DNA from: an uncultured Flavobacteriaceae bacterium | GTDB lineage: Bacteria > Bacteroidota > Bacteroidia > Flavobacteriales > Flavobacteriaceae | NCBI GenBank assembly: GCA_943842245.1 | Contig: CALTAJ010000001.1 | Span: forward strand, 186,001 to 250,000 | Direction: 5' to 3' | DNA length: 64,000 bases | Part shown: positions 35,599 through 43,531 of the stretch, piece by piece | How positions within the stretch are numbered: position 1 is the first letter of the stretch | Layout: the number at the start of each line of letters is the position of its first letter | The notes under the pieces: model-generated | The model's input: the letters and a program-made list of their open reading frames with translations, nothing else | Database searches by the model: none | Told to the model about the DNA's origin: nothing | Made by a program: the position numbers and the translations under genes

Positions 35599-36123
35599 AT
35601 GCCAAATCAAAATTCTTCTTTAAAATCTAATATTATTACATATGGTATTATTCTAGGATCAATTTCTGTTGTATTTCAACTAATGCTCTTTTTCTTAGAC
35701 ATGCATTATAAAAATGATTCAACAGCTGGAATAGTTGCACTTTTAATTACATCCGGGGTACTTGTTTACTCTTTTATAGTATTTAAAAAAAATAATGAAG
35801 GTTATATGACTTTATCAGAGGCACTTAAAATTGGTTTGGGGGTTTCTCTTATTTCAGCTGTCATTGGAATAATTTATACACAATTACTTGTAAATGTTTT
35901 AGATCCTGATACAATGCAGAAGTCGTTAGAATTATCTATTGATAATATGCGAGCTCAAAATCCTGAAATTCCACAAGAAGCACTAGAAACAGCTCGTTCT
36001 ATACAAGAAAAAATGTCAAGTCCTTTGATATTTTCAGCTGTTCAAATTATTTTTTCTTTATTTTTTGGTTTTATAATCTCTCTTATAGGAGGACTTATAG
36101 TTAAAAAATCAAGACCTGAGTAA
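35599..36123 (+). CDS. DUF4199 membrane protein
   Basis: A 174-residue membrane protein with four predicted helices: about 10-32, 42-62 (AGIVALLITSGVLVYSFIV), 73-97 and 142-166. The motif VFKKNNEGYMTLSEALKIGLGVSLISA is typical of DUF4199. A long loop between helices 3 and 4 (DPDTMQKSLELSIDNMRAQ) carries the family's charged segment. It lies 24 bp before a GT2 gene, as in many flavobacteria, which suggests a role in the same envelope or glycolipid process. The function is unknown. A near-consensus TACTTTCG at 35571-35578 may be the promoter. Confidence 0.82.
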   Translation: MPNQNSSLKSNIITYGIILGSISVVFQLMLFFLDMHYKNDSTAGIVALLITSGVLVYSFIVFKKNNEGYMTLSEALKIGLGVSLISAVIGIIYTQLLVNVLDPDTMQKSLELSIDNMRAQNPEIPQEALETARSIQEKMSSPLIFSAVQIIFSLFFGFIISLIGGLIVKKSRPE

Positions 36124-36147
36124 ACCAAATTTATTAATTTTACAGGT

Positions 36148-37107
36148 ATGCAAAAACCTGTAGATGTATCCATTGTCATTCCTCTATTAAATGAGGAAGA
36201 TTCTCTATTAAAACTGAACGATTGGATTTTTAAAGTCTTAAAAAATCAATCACTTAGTTTTGAAATCATTTACATCGATGATGGCAGTACAGATAAATCA
36301 TGGATATCTATAGTGGGTTTAAGCGAAAAATATTCCAATATCAAGGCTATTCGCTTTGCGAAAAATTTTGGAAAATCACAAGCATTACACGCAGGATTTG
36401 AGTCTACAAATGGAAAATATGTTATTACTCTAGATGCAGATCTTCAGGATTCTCCAGAGGAAATACCTCAATTGATAAAGAATTTAAATGAAGGAGGTTA
36501 TGACCTAATCTCAGGATGGAAGAAAAAGCGTTTTGACTCTATCCTATTTAAAAATTTACCCTCAAAACTTTTTAATTGGGCTGCAAGAAGAGTTTCTGGT
36601 ATTAATCTCAATGATTTTAACTGTGGAATTAAAGTATATCGTAACGAGGTAATTAAAAATATTGATGTTTATGGTGAAATGCATCGGTATATACCTTTAC
36701 TCGCTGCTCAAGAAGGTTTTAATAAAATAGGAGAACAAATTGTTCAACATCAAGCCCGTAAATTTGGATACACTAAATTTGGAGCCGATCGTTTTTTTAA
36801 AGGTTTTTTAGATTTAATAACAATATGGTTTATAAATAAATTTGGAAAAAGACCAATGTATTTTTTTGGTCTTTGGGGAAGTTTAATGTTAATCTTAGGG
36901 TTTTGTTTTACACTCTATTTAGGGATAGATAAGTTGTTTTTTGATGTTCAAGCTAGGCTCATAACAAATCGCCCTGAATTTTATATCGCATTAACGCTTA
37001 TGCTGTTGGGTAGTCAATTCTTTATAGCTGGGTTTTTAGGAGAAATTATTTTAAGGAATAAAAAAAATAAAAAACGTTATACAATTAAAGAAAAAATCAA
37101 CTACTAA
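36148..37107 (+). CDS. GT2 glycosyltransferase, DPM1/GtrB-like
   Basis: A 319-residue family 2 glycosyltransferase that probably moves a sugar from a nucleotide donor to polyprenyl phosphate. The GT-A domain shows SIVIPLLNEEDSL, YIDDGSTDKSW near 48-58, TLDADLQDSPEEI with the metal-binding DAD (about 95-97), and the acceptor-region strings FNCGIKVYRNEV and EMHRYIPLLAA. Two C-terminal membrane helices (about 235-260 and 275-300) anchor it, as in GtrB. Its stop overlaps the next gene's start by 1 nt, so the phosphohexomutase is probably translationally coupled. Confidence 0.88.
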   Translation: MQKPVDVSIVIPLLNEEDSLLKLNDWIFKVLKNQSLSFEIIYIDDGSTDKSWISIVGLSEKYSNIKAIRFAKNFGKSQALHAGFESTNGKYVITLDADLQDSPEEIPQLIKNLNEGGYDLISGWKKKRFDSILFKNLPSKLFNWAARRVSGINLNDFNCGIKVYRNEVIKNIDVYGEMHRYIPLLAAQEGFNKIGEQIVQHQARKFGYTKFGADRFFKGFLDLITIWFINKFGKRPMYFFGLWGSLMLILGFCFTLYLGIDKLFFDVQARLITNRPEFYIALTLMLLGSQFFIAGFLGEIILRNKKNKKRYTIKEKINY

Positions 37108-38810
37108 TGATCCCCCAAAAAATTATTGATGAATGGCTATCGGATCCTTTTGACCAAGAGACACAAAATTTGGTCAAAAAATTAATGAAATATCCTGAAA
37201 AACTAGAGGATGCTTTTTACACCTCCTTAAATTTTGGAACAGGTGGTATACGTGGGATCATGGGGGTTGGGACTAATAGAATCAATAAGTACACATTAGG
37301 TAAAAGCACACAAGGTTTATCAAGGTTTTTGAAAAAAAAATACCCTAAAGAACAGCTTAAAGTAGTAATTGCTTTTGACTGTAGGCACCAAAGTCAAAGT
37401 CTTGCAAAAATTGTAGCAGATGTTTTTACAGCAAACGGTATTTATTGTTATCTCTTTAGTGAATTACGACCAACTCCAGAGCTGTCTTTTGCGGTAAGAC
37501 ACCTTAAAACCCATTGTGGAATTGTTTTAACGGCATCTCACAATCCTCCTGAATACAATGGTTATAAAGTTTATGGAAAAGATGGAGGGCAGCTAGTTCC
37601 TCCAGACGATAAATCTGTAATAAATGAAATTGAAAAAACTACTTATAAAGAAATTTTATATGCAGGGAATACAAACCTTTTAAAATATATAAATCACGAC
37701 TTAGATGACGCTTATCATCAAGCAGTGCTTGAAGATGCAAAAATTCATGATAAAGACAAAAGTCAAATTAAAATTGTTTTTACTCCTATACACGGTACTT
37801 CAATAACAGCTGTTCCGCAAGTTTTAAAAAAAGCAGGTTATAAAAAAGTATTTATTGTAAAAGAACAAGAAAAGCCAAATGGTGACTTTCCTAGTGTAAT
37901 TTCCCCAAATCCTGAGGAAAAAGAAGCATTAAATTTAGCTGTGGAACTCGCAGAACAAAAAAAAGCTGACATAGTATTAGGAACAGATCCAGATTCTGAT
38001 AGATTGGGAATTGTAGTTAGAGATTTTAATCAAAAACCATTTTATCTTAATGGAAATCAAATCATGGTCGTTTTAACTGAGTATATACTTTCTAAAAAGA
38101 AAGCTAAGAAACTCTTAAGAGAAAATCACTTTATTGCTAGTACAATTGTATCTACACCGATGATAGAAATAATTGCAAACGCCTATAAAGTTAAGTTTAA
38201 AAGTTGTTTGACAGGTTTTAAATGGATTGCTCAACTTATTGAAAGTCATCCTGAATTAAATTTTATAGCAGGTGGAGAAGAAAGTTTTGGGTATTTAGTA
38301 GGAAACAAAATTCGTGATAAAGATGCAGTCTCTGCTATTTTACTAGCCTGTGAACTTGCCTCTGAACTAAAATTACAAGGAAAAACTGTATATAATTTTC
38401 TTTTAGAATGCTACGAAAAATATGGTTTTTATCAAGAAAAACTTGTGTCTATAACTAAAAAAGGTAAATCAGGAGTAAATGCCATTTCTAAACTTATGGA
38501 AGGTTTTAGAGATAACCCACCTAAAAAAATAGGAGGTATTTTAATTCAGGCTATCGAAGATTATAAAAATAGTAGTTATATAAATTTAAAAAGTCAACAA
38601 AAAAAAGAAATTGATTTACCACAGGCGGATGTCCTAGTTTTTATTCTTGAAGACGGGAGTAGGATCTCGCTTCGACCAAGCGGTACTGAACCAAAAATTA
38701 AATTTTATTTTAGCGTTAATACTTCCTATAATAAATCTGAATCATTATATATCCATCAAAAAGAGCTTGGCCAAAAAATTGACCTTTTTATTAATGATCT
38801 TATCGACTAA
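37107..38810 (+). CDS. Phosphohexomutase (phosphoglucomutase/phosphomannomutase)
   Basis: A 567-residue alpha-D-phosphohexomutase that interconverts hexose 1- and 6-phosphates. The phosphoserine loop is LTASHNPPEYNGYKVYG near 140-156, the magnesium loop GTDPDSDRLGIV near 292, the sugar-binding GGEESFGYLVG near 390, and the phosphate-binding RPSGTEPKIKFY near 525. The length fits the large PgcA-type group. It overlaps GT2 by 1 nt and the ABC exporter by 1 nt, tying sugar phosphate supply to glycan building and export. Glucose versus mannose preference cannot be told from the sequence. Confidence 0.92.
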   Translation: MIPQKIIDEWLSDPFDQETQNLVKKLMKYPEKLEDAFYTSLNFGTGGIRGIMGVGTNRINKYTLGKSTQGLSRFLKKKYPKEQLKVVIAFDCRHQSQSLAKIVADVFTANGIYCYLFSELRPTPELSFAVRHLKTHCGIVLTASHNPPEYNGYKVYGKDGGQLVPPDDKSVINEIEKTTYKEILYAGNTNLLKYINHDLDDAYHQAVLEDAKIHDKDKSQIKIVFTPIHGTSITAVPQVLKKAGYKKVFIVKEQEKPNGDFPSVISPNPEEKEALNLAVELAEQKKADIVLGTDPDSDRLGIVVRDFNQKPFYLNGNQIMVVLTEYILSKKKAKKLLRENHFIASTIVSTPMIEIIANAYKVKFKSCLTGFKWIAQLIESHPELNFIAGGEESFGYLVGNKIRDKDAVSAILLACELASELKLQGKTVYNFLLECYEKYGFYQEKLVSITKKGKSGVNAISKLMEGFRDNPPKKIGGILIQAIEDYKNSSYINLKSQQKKEIDLPQADVLVFILEDGSRISLRPSGTEPKIKFYFSVNTSYNKSESLYIHQKELGQKIDLFINDLID

Positions 38811-40636
38811 TGTTTACTTCTTTTAAAAAAATACTTCAATTTGGAACACAATACAAAGGATATGCTTTTTTAAACATATTTTTCAATTCACTTTATGCTC
38901 TTTTTAGTGCACTATCTTTCGTTTCTTTAATTCCGATGTTGAATGTCCTTTTTAAGACTACTGAAAAACAAATTACACCTGCAAAATATAATGGAATTCT
39001 TAATATTCATACCTTTATAAAAGACAGTCTAAACTATTATGTTTCTGAACATTTAACTGAAAATACTGAGGGAACTCTTTTGTTTGTAATTGGTCTAGTA
39101 TTGAGTTTGTTTTTCTTAAAAAACAGCTGTAATTACTTGGCATTATTTTTTATTACCTATCTGCGTAATGGAATTTTAAAAGATCTTCGAAATTCACTTT
39201 ATCAAAAAATCATCGCACTCCCCATCAATTATTTTAACGAAAAAAGAAAAGGAGACTTAATGGCTAAAATGACTAGTGATGTAGCTGAAATACAAAATTC
39301 ATTTTTATCAATTTTAGAATTAATAGTCCGGGAGCCTTTAACTATAATTTTTTCTTTAATTGCAATGTTTTTCTTTAGTGTTAAACTTACCCTTTTTGTA
39401 TTGATTTTTATTCCTCTTTCAGGCTGGATTATTTCTAATTTGGGTAAAAGTCTTAAAAAAAAATCCGCACAAGTTCAACAGGAGCAAGGAGATTTTTTAA
39501 CCATAATAGATGAAACAATAAATGGACAAAAAATCATAAAAACTTTTAGCGCTGGTGCACAATTTAAAAATAGATTTTATGCAGCAACTGAACGTTTTTA
39601 TAATTTCTCAAATCACCTTCTTCAGCGCGCAAGTTTAGCAGGTCCTGCCAGTGAATTCCTGGGTATAGCTGCAATTGGAGTTTTACTTTGGTTTGGAGGG
39701 CGTATGGTACTATTAGATCAAAGTATAACAGGGACAGCATTTGTTGTTTACATTGGTTTAGCATATAATATTTTGACTCCTGCAAAAGGGATAAGTAAAG
39801 CCAGTTATAGTATCCAAAAGGGAAATGCTGCAGCAGATCGAATTTTGGAAATTTTAAACACAAAAAACAGTATTGAAGATAGTAAAGATGCTGTTCTTCT
39901 AAAAAGTTTTAAGAAAAGTATCCTTTTTGATAAAGTTTTTTTTAGTTATTCAGATAAACCGATAATAACTAATTTATCATTCGAAATCAAAAAAGGGGAA
40001 ATGGTTGCCCTTGTTGGACCCTCGGGTAGTGGAAAAACTACTTTGACTTACTTACTTAATCGTTTTTATGATATCGATAAAGGTGTTTTAAGTATAGACG
40101 ATATTCCCCTTCATAAAATTCAAAAAAAGAGTTTGTATCAAAATATAGGGATGGTAACTCAAGAATCAATTCTTTTTAATGATAGTGTTTTTAATAATCT
40201 CCTAATAGGTAAATTAGATGCTAGTAAAAACGATGTTGTTGAAGCTGCTAAAGCTGCAAACGCTCATGAATTCATTGAAGAATTACCTGAAGGATACGAT
40301 ACTAATATTGGCGACTTAGGCAATAAACTTTCAGGTGGACAAAAACAGCGTCTCACAATTGCTCGCGCACTTTTAAAAGACCCTCAACTCTTAATTTTGG
40401 ACGAGGCAACGTCTGCTCTTGACACAGAAGCTGAACAACAAGTTCAAAGTGCTTTAGAGAAATTGATGTTAAATAGGACATCTTTAGTTATCGCTCATAG
40501 AATATCAACAATTCAAAAAGCAAATTCTATCTTGGTGTTAAATAAAGGACAAGTTGTTGCTTCTGGAACACATAAAAAACTTTTAACTACAAATGGAGAT
40601 TATAAAAAATGGGTTCAAATTCAAAGAATGGATTAA
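38810..40636 (+). CDS. ABC exporter, MsbA-like half-transporter
   Basis: A 608-residue half-transporter with an N-terminal six-helix domain (about 20-335) fused to an ATPase domain. The ATPase carries Walker A GPSGSGKTT near 403, Q-loop VTQESILFN, signature LSGGQKQR near 510, Walker B LLILDEATSALD, and the H-loop AHRIST. Homodimeric members flip lipids or lipid A-linked molecules. The operon (DUF4199, GT2, mutase) hints at export of a glycolipid, but this is inference. Confidence 0.9.
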   Translation: MFTSFKKILQFGTQYKGYAFLNIFFNSLYALFSALSFVSLIPMLNVLFKTTEKQITPAKYNGILNIHTFIKDSLNYYVSEHLTENTEGTLLFVIGLVLSLFFLKNSCNYLALFFITYLRNGILKDLRNSLYQKIIALPINYFNEKRKGDLMAKMTSDVAEIQNSFLSILELIVREPLTIIFSLIAMFFFSVKLTLFVLIFIPLSGWIISNLGKSLKKKSAQVQQEQGDFLTIIDETINGQKIIKTFSAGAQFKNRFYAATERFYNFSNHLLQRASLAGPASEFLGIAAIGVLLWFGGRMVLLDQSITGTAFVVYIGLAYNILTPAKGISKASYSIQKGNAAADRILEILNTKNSIEDSKDAVLLKSFKKSILFDKVFFSYSDKPIITNLSFEIKKGEMVALVGPSGSGKTTLTYLLNRFYDIDKGVLSIDDIPLHKIQKKSLYQNIGMVTQESILFNDSVFNNLLIGKLDASKNDVVEAAKAANAHEFIEELPEGYDTNIGDLGNKLSGGQKQRLTIARALLKDPQLLILDEATSALDTEAEQQVQSALEKLMLNRTSLVIAHRISTIQKANSILVLNKGQVVASGTHKKLLTTNGDYKKWVQIQRMD

Positions 40637-40683
40637 ACTTTTTACCTTAACCGTTGTCTATTTTAATAAATAAAAGCATCATT

Positions 40684-41229
40684 TTGACACCACAATCACT
40701 TTTTGTTAAGGCATTAAAACATCCTGACTCAAGAGACGAGGCTTTTTCCCGATTGGTTTCAGAGTATAAAGAAAGATTGTACTGGCATATTAGAAAAATT
40801 GTAATAGACCATGATGATGCAAATGACGTAGTTCAAAATACCTTCATTAAGATTCATATTAATATTGAAAACTTCAAAGAAAAAAGCAGTTTATATACTT
40901 GGATGTATCGAATAGCTTCAAATGAATCCTTAAACTTTATAAAAAGTAAAGCAAGTAAAATGGGGCTTAAAAATCAAGAATGGATTGAATCCCTTGCTGA
41001 TGGGCTAATAGCAGATCCTCACTTTGATGGAGATGAAGCAGCTATTATTTTACAAAAACAAGTAGCTCAATTACCCGAAAAACAGCGAATTGTTTTTAAT
41101 ATGAGATATTTTGACAGAATGAATTACGAATCCATTTCTGAAATTCTTGGAACTAGTATTGGTGCACTTAAATCTTCCTACCATCATGCCGTAAAAAAAA
41201 TCAAAATCCGATTAAATGATGAAAACTAA
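40684..41229 (+). CDS. ECF-type RNA polymerase sigma factor
   Basis: About 181 residues. Region 2 is LYWHIRKIVIDHDDANDVVQNTFIKIHINIENF, with SLYTWMYRIASNESLNF. Region 4 is LPEKQRIVFNMRYFDRMNYESISEILGTSIGALKSSYHHAVKKIK, a clear helix-turn-helix for the -35 element. No in-frame ATG precedes region 2: the frame opens after a stop at 40648-40650 and offers only TTG 40654 or TTG 40684. TTG 40684 gives TPQSLFVKALKHP, which fits the family N terminus. It overlaps the next gene by 11-14 nt. Confidence 0.86.
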   Translation: MTPQSLFVKALKHPDSRDEAFSRLVSEYKERLYWHIRKIVIDHDDANDVVQNTFIKIHINIENFKEKSSLYTWMYRIASNESLNFIKSKASKMGLKNQEWIESLADGLIADPHFDGDEAAIILQKQVAQLPEKQRIVFNMRYFDRMNYESISEILGTSIGALKSSYHHAVKKIKIRLNDEN

Positions 41230-41641
41230 AAAAAGGAACCCTTTTAAAGTGCCTAAGGGCTATTTCAATTCATTGGAAAAAAGCTTATTAAAAAAAACCC
41301 AAGTAGAATTCAATGCTAGTGGATATAAAACTCCAAATAATTATTTTAATGAGTTGGAAAAAGAGATTTTTAAAAAAACCTTAAAGATTTCAAAACTTAA
41401 CAATAGTAAAATATTTAAACGTGCTTTATTGACCTTTTCTGGAATTGCAGCTTCAACCATAATTTTTTATATTATTACTACCCCTAAATCGTATGCAATC
41501 CAAGATAAAGAAGTATTTGAAGACTTCATTGAAACTTATTACTTAGAAGATTTTGAAAGCTATGAAATCTTTTCAATGTTAGACGAAAATGAAATTCAAA
41601 CTACCTTTGTTTATAACTCAAAACCATTAAATGAAGATTAA
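41219..41641 (+). CDS. Putative membrane-bound anti-sigma factor
   Basis: About 140 residues. The cytoplasmic N-terminal part has two repeats of the VPKGYFNSLE / TPNNYFNELE pattern seen in proteins next to flavobacterial ECF sigma genes. One membrane helix follows (about 67-87, RALLTFSGIAASTIIFYIIT) and a short acidic outer tail (EDFIETYYLEDFESYE). ATG 41216 and 41219 are adjacent; both lie inside the sigma gene's 3' end. The topology and overlap suggest it holds and releases the sigma factor. Assignment is by position and topology, with no recognised zinc-binding ASD motif. Confidence 0.62.
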   Translation: MKTKKRNPFKVPKGYFNSLEKSLLKKTQVEFNASGYKTPNNYFNELEKEIFKKTLKISKLNNSKIFKRALLTFSGIAASTIIFYIITTPKSYAIQDKEVFEDFIETYYLEDFESYEIFSMLDENEIQTTFVYNSKPLNED

Positions 41642-42098
41642 AATACCTCGTATACTTCTCTTTTTAATTGCATTGCTAATTTCTAATTTAATTCATGCTC
41701 AAAAAGATATTTCAAGGTTTGAAGAATTCAAAGATTTGAAATTAGGGTACATAATAGAAAACACACTAATGAATTTAGAAGAATTAGATGTGTTTAAATG
41801 CATCTTCGAAGAATACGAAAACACTTATCACGATGAAATATGGTTAAAGTTAAGATACATGCGCAAAGAGTACAAAAATTCTCTGGATACTATATCCGGT
41901 TCGGTAGCTGCTCAATACATCAATAAATCTGATAACTATGAAATGATGGGTATGAAATTAAAACGTAATCGTAATGAAAGATTATTAAAGAAAATTCGCC
42001 CAGAAATTGTTCTTAATATATTATATCAAGAAAAACGTTTTGATACTGAATTATTTAGTAAGTTAAGAGGTAAAAATAAAAAGGATAAAGAAAAATAA
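41631..42098 (+). CDS. Periplasmic protein of the ECF sigma module
   Basis: A 155-residue exported protein with a signal peptide (LLFLIALLISNLIHAQ). The mature part is helical and highly charged: NTLMNLEELDVFKCIFEEYE, YHDEIWLKLRYMRKEY and a C-terminal basic tail. Similar proteins in flavobacterial sigma loci are often called sensors of ECF-type sigma factor and look Spy/CpxP-like. It overlaps the anti-sigma-like gene by 11 nt. A periplasmic stress-sensing role is plausible but not proven. Confidence 0.6.
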   Translation: MKIKIPRILLFLIALLISNLIHAQKDISRFEEFKDLKLGYIIENTLMNLEELDVFKCIFEEYENTYHDEIWLKLRYMRKEYKNSLDTISGSVAAQYINKSDNYEMMGMKLKRNRNERLLKKIRPEIVLNILYQEKRFDTELFSKLRGKNKKDKEK

Positions 42099-42116
42099 TT
42101 ACTATAGCTTTGCCTA

Positions 42117-43328
42117 ATGAACTTACACCAAAACCTCGCTTTAGGAATTGTTTCATGCCTTAACGATATCCTCAAGCAAAAAAAAGCTCTAAGGCCCTCA
42201 CTAAATCAATTATTAAAGCAAAATAGAAAATGGGGATCACGAGATCGAAGACTAGTAGGTGAGAGTGTCCTTGAAATTATTCGTTGGAAAAGATTATTTA
42301 CCGAAATCGGTAAACTTAATCCTAAATCCAACCAATACTACTGGAATCTTTTAGGTATTTGGATGCTTAAAAAAAAAATTCCTTTACAGGATTGGGAATA
42401 TTTTTCTGAAATAAAAACCGAATCTATAGAGTTTGAATTCAATCGTAAAAGTAAAGCTAGGGCTATTTTACAATCCATACCTGATTGGTTAGATGATTTA
42501 GGTTTGAAAACTTTAGGGAAAACTGTTTGGGAAAAAGAGATCGAAAACCTTAATAATAAGGCCCCTCTTGTACTTAGAGTTAATACTTTTAAGACGTCAC
42601 CTGAAAAACTTCAAAATATCTTGAAAAAAAAGTATGATATTGAATCTTCAAGAATTCCTGAATTTCCTGCTGCTTTATTTTTAGATAAACACAAAAAATT
42701 GAATCATTTAGAATTATTTAAACAAGGTTGGTTTGAGATTCAGGATGCTAATTCGCAGAAAGTGTCATATTTTGCTGAGCCAAAGCCTGGAATGCTTGTT
42801 GTTGACGGTTGTGCTGGTTCTGGCGGAAAAACGCTTCACCTCGCAAATTTAATGCATAATAAAGGTCGGATTATAGCATTAGATCCTAATAAAAAAAAAT
42901 TAGAACAGCTCAAAGCACGTATTAAAAGAAATGGGGTTCGAATGGTTACAGTTCATGACTTGGATTCTGAGTATATATTCAGAAAATATAAAGAAAATAC
43001 TGATCTAGTTTTGCTAGATGTTCCTTGTAGTGGACTTGGAGTTCTAAGAAGAAATCCTGCTGCAAAATGGCATATGAATCCTAGTTATATTGAAGAATTA
43101 ATTAGATTACAACAACTAATACTTAAAAAACAATCACTTTTAGTTAAAAAGGGGGGTGCATTAGTCTACTCAACTTGCTCAATTTTTTCAAATGAAAATG
43201 AAAATCAAATTCAAAAATTTCTAAAATCAAGTGTTGGAAAATCTTTTCGCCTAGAAAAAGAAAAAACCTTACTTACACATAATTCTATGGGAGATGGTTT
43301 TTATATGGCTCGATTAATCAGAGATTAG
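42117..43328 (+). CDS. RsmB/NOP-family rRNA (cytosine-5) methyltransferase
   Basis: A 403-residue SAM-dependent methyltransferase making m5C in 16S rRNA or another RNA. The N-terminal NusB-like region (1-130) precedes the RsmB core. SAM-binding motif I is DGCAGSGGKTLHLAN near 225, and DLVLLDVPCSGLGVLRRNP carries one catalytic Cys (near 305), with the second in VYSTCSIF (near 355). Both nucleophilic Cys of the family are present. It begins 18 bp after the ECF module, perhaps by read-through. Confidence 0.87.
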   Translation: MNLHQNLALGIVSCLNDILKQKKALRPSLNQLLKQNRKWGSRDRRLVGESVLEIIRWKRLFTEIGKLNPKSNQYYWNLLGIWMLKKKIPLQDWEYFSEIKTESIEFEFNRKSKARAILQSIPDWLDDLGLKTLGKTVWEKEIENLNNKAPLVLRVNTFKTSPEKLQNILKKKYDIESSRIPEFPAALFLDKHKKLNHLELFKQGWFEIQDANSQKVSYFAEPKPGMLVVDGCAGSGGKTLHLANLMHNKGRIIALDPNKKKLEQLKARIKRNGVRMVTVHDLDSEYIFRKYKENTDLVLLDVPCSGLGVLRRNPAAKWHMNPSYIEELIRLQQLILKKQSLLVKKGGALVYSTCSIFSNENENQIQKFLKSSVGKSFRLEKEKTLLTHNSMGDGFYMARLIRD

Positions 43329-43531
43329 TTACAACTAAACTTTTTTGTTGGATATCAAATAATAAAAATATTTAACTAGCGATTTTTTATTTGCCAAATT
43401 ATAATAATTTATTACTGGAAGTTAGTTAATAGAGTTGTGAATAACTCAACAACAACTTAATATTTTATAGAATTTGTGAACATAATAAAATAATAGAAAA
43501 TATGTATTTTTAAGTTTTAAAATTGCTGCCT

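Noticed and set aside
43436-43444. TGTGAATAA, a match to the DnaA box consensus, before purL
   Set aside because: A single match in AT-rich DNA with no cluster, no dnaA/dnaN and no strand switch; not enough for an origin.
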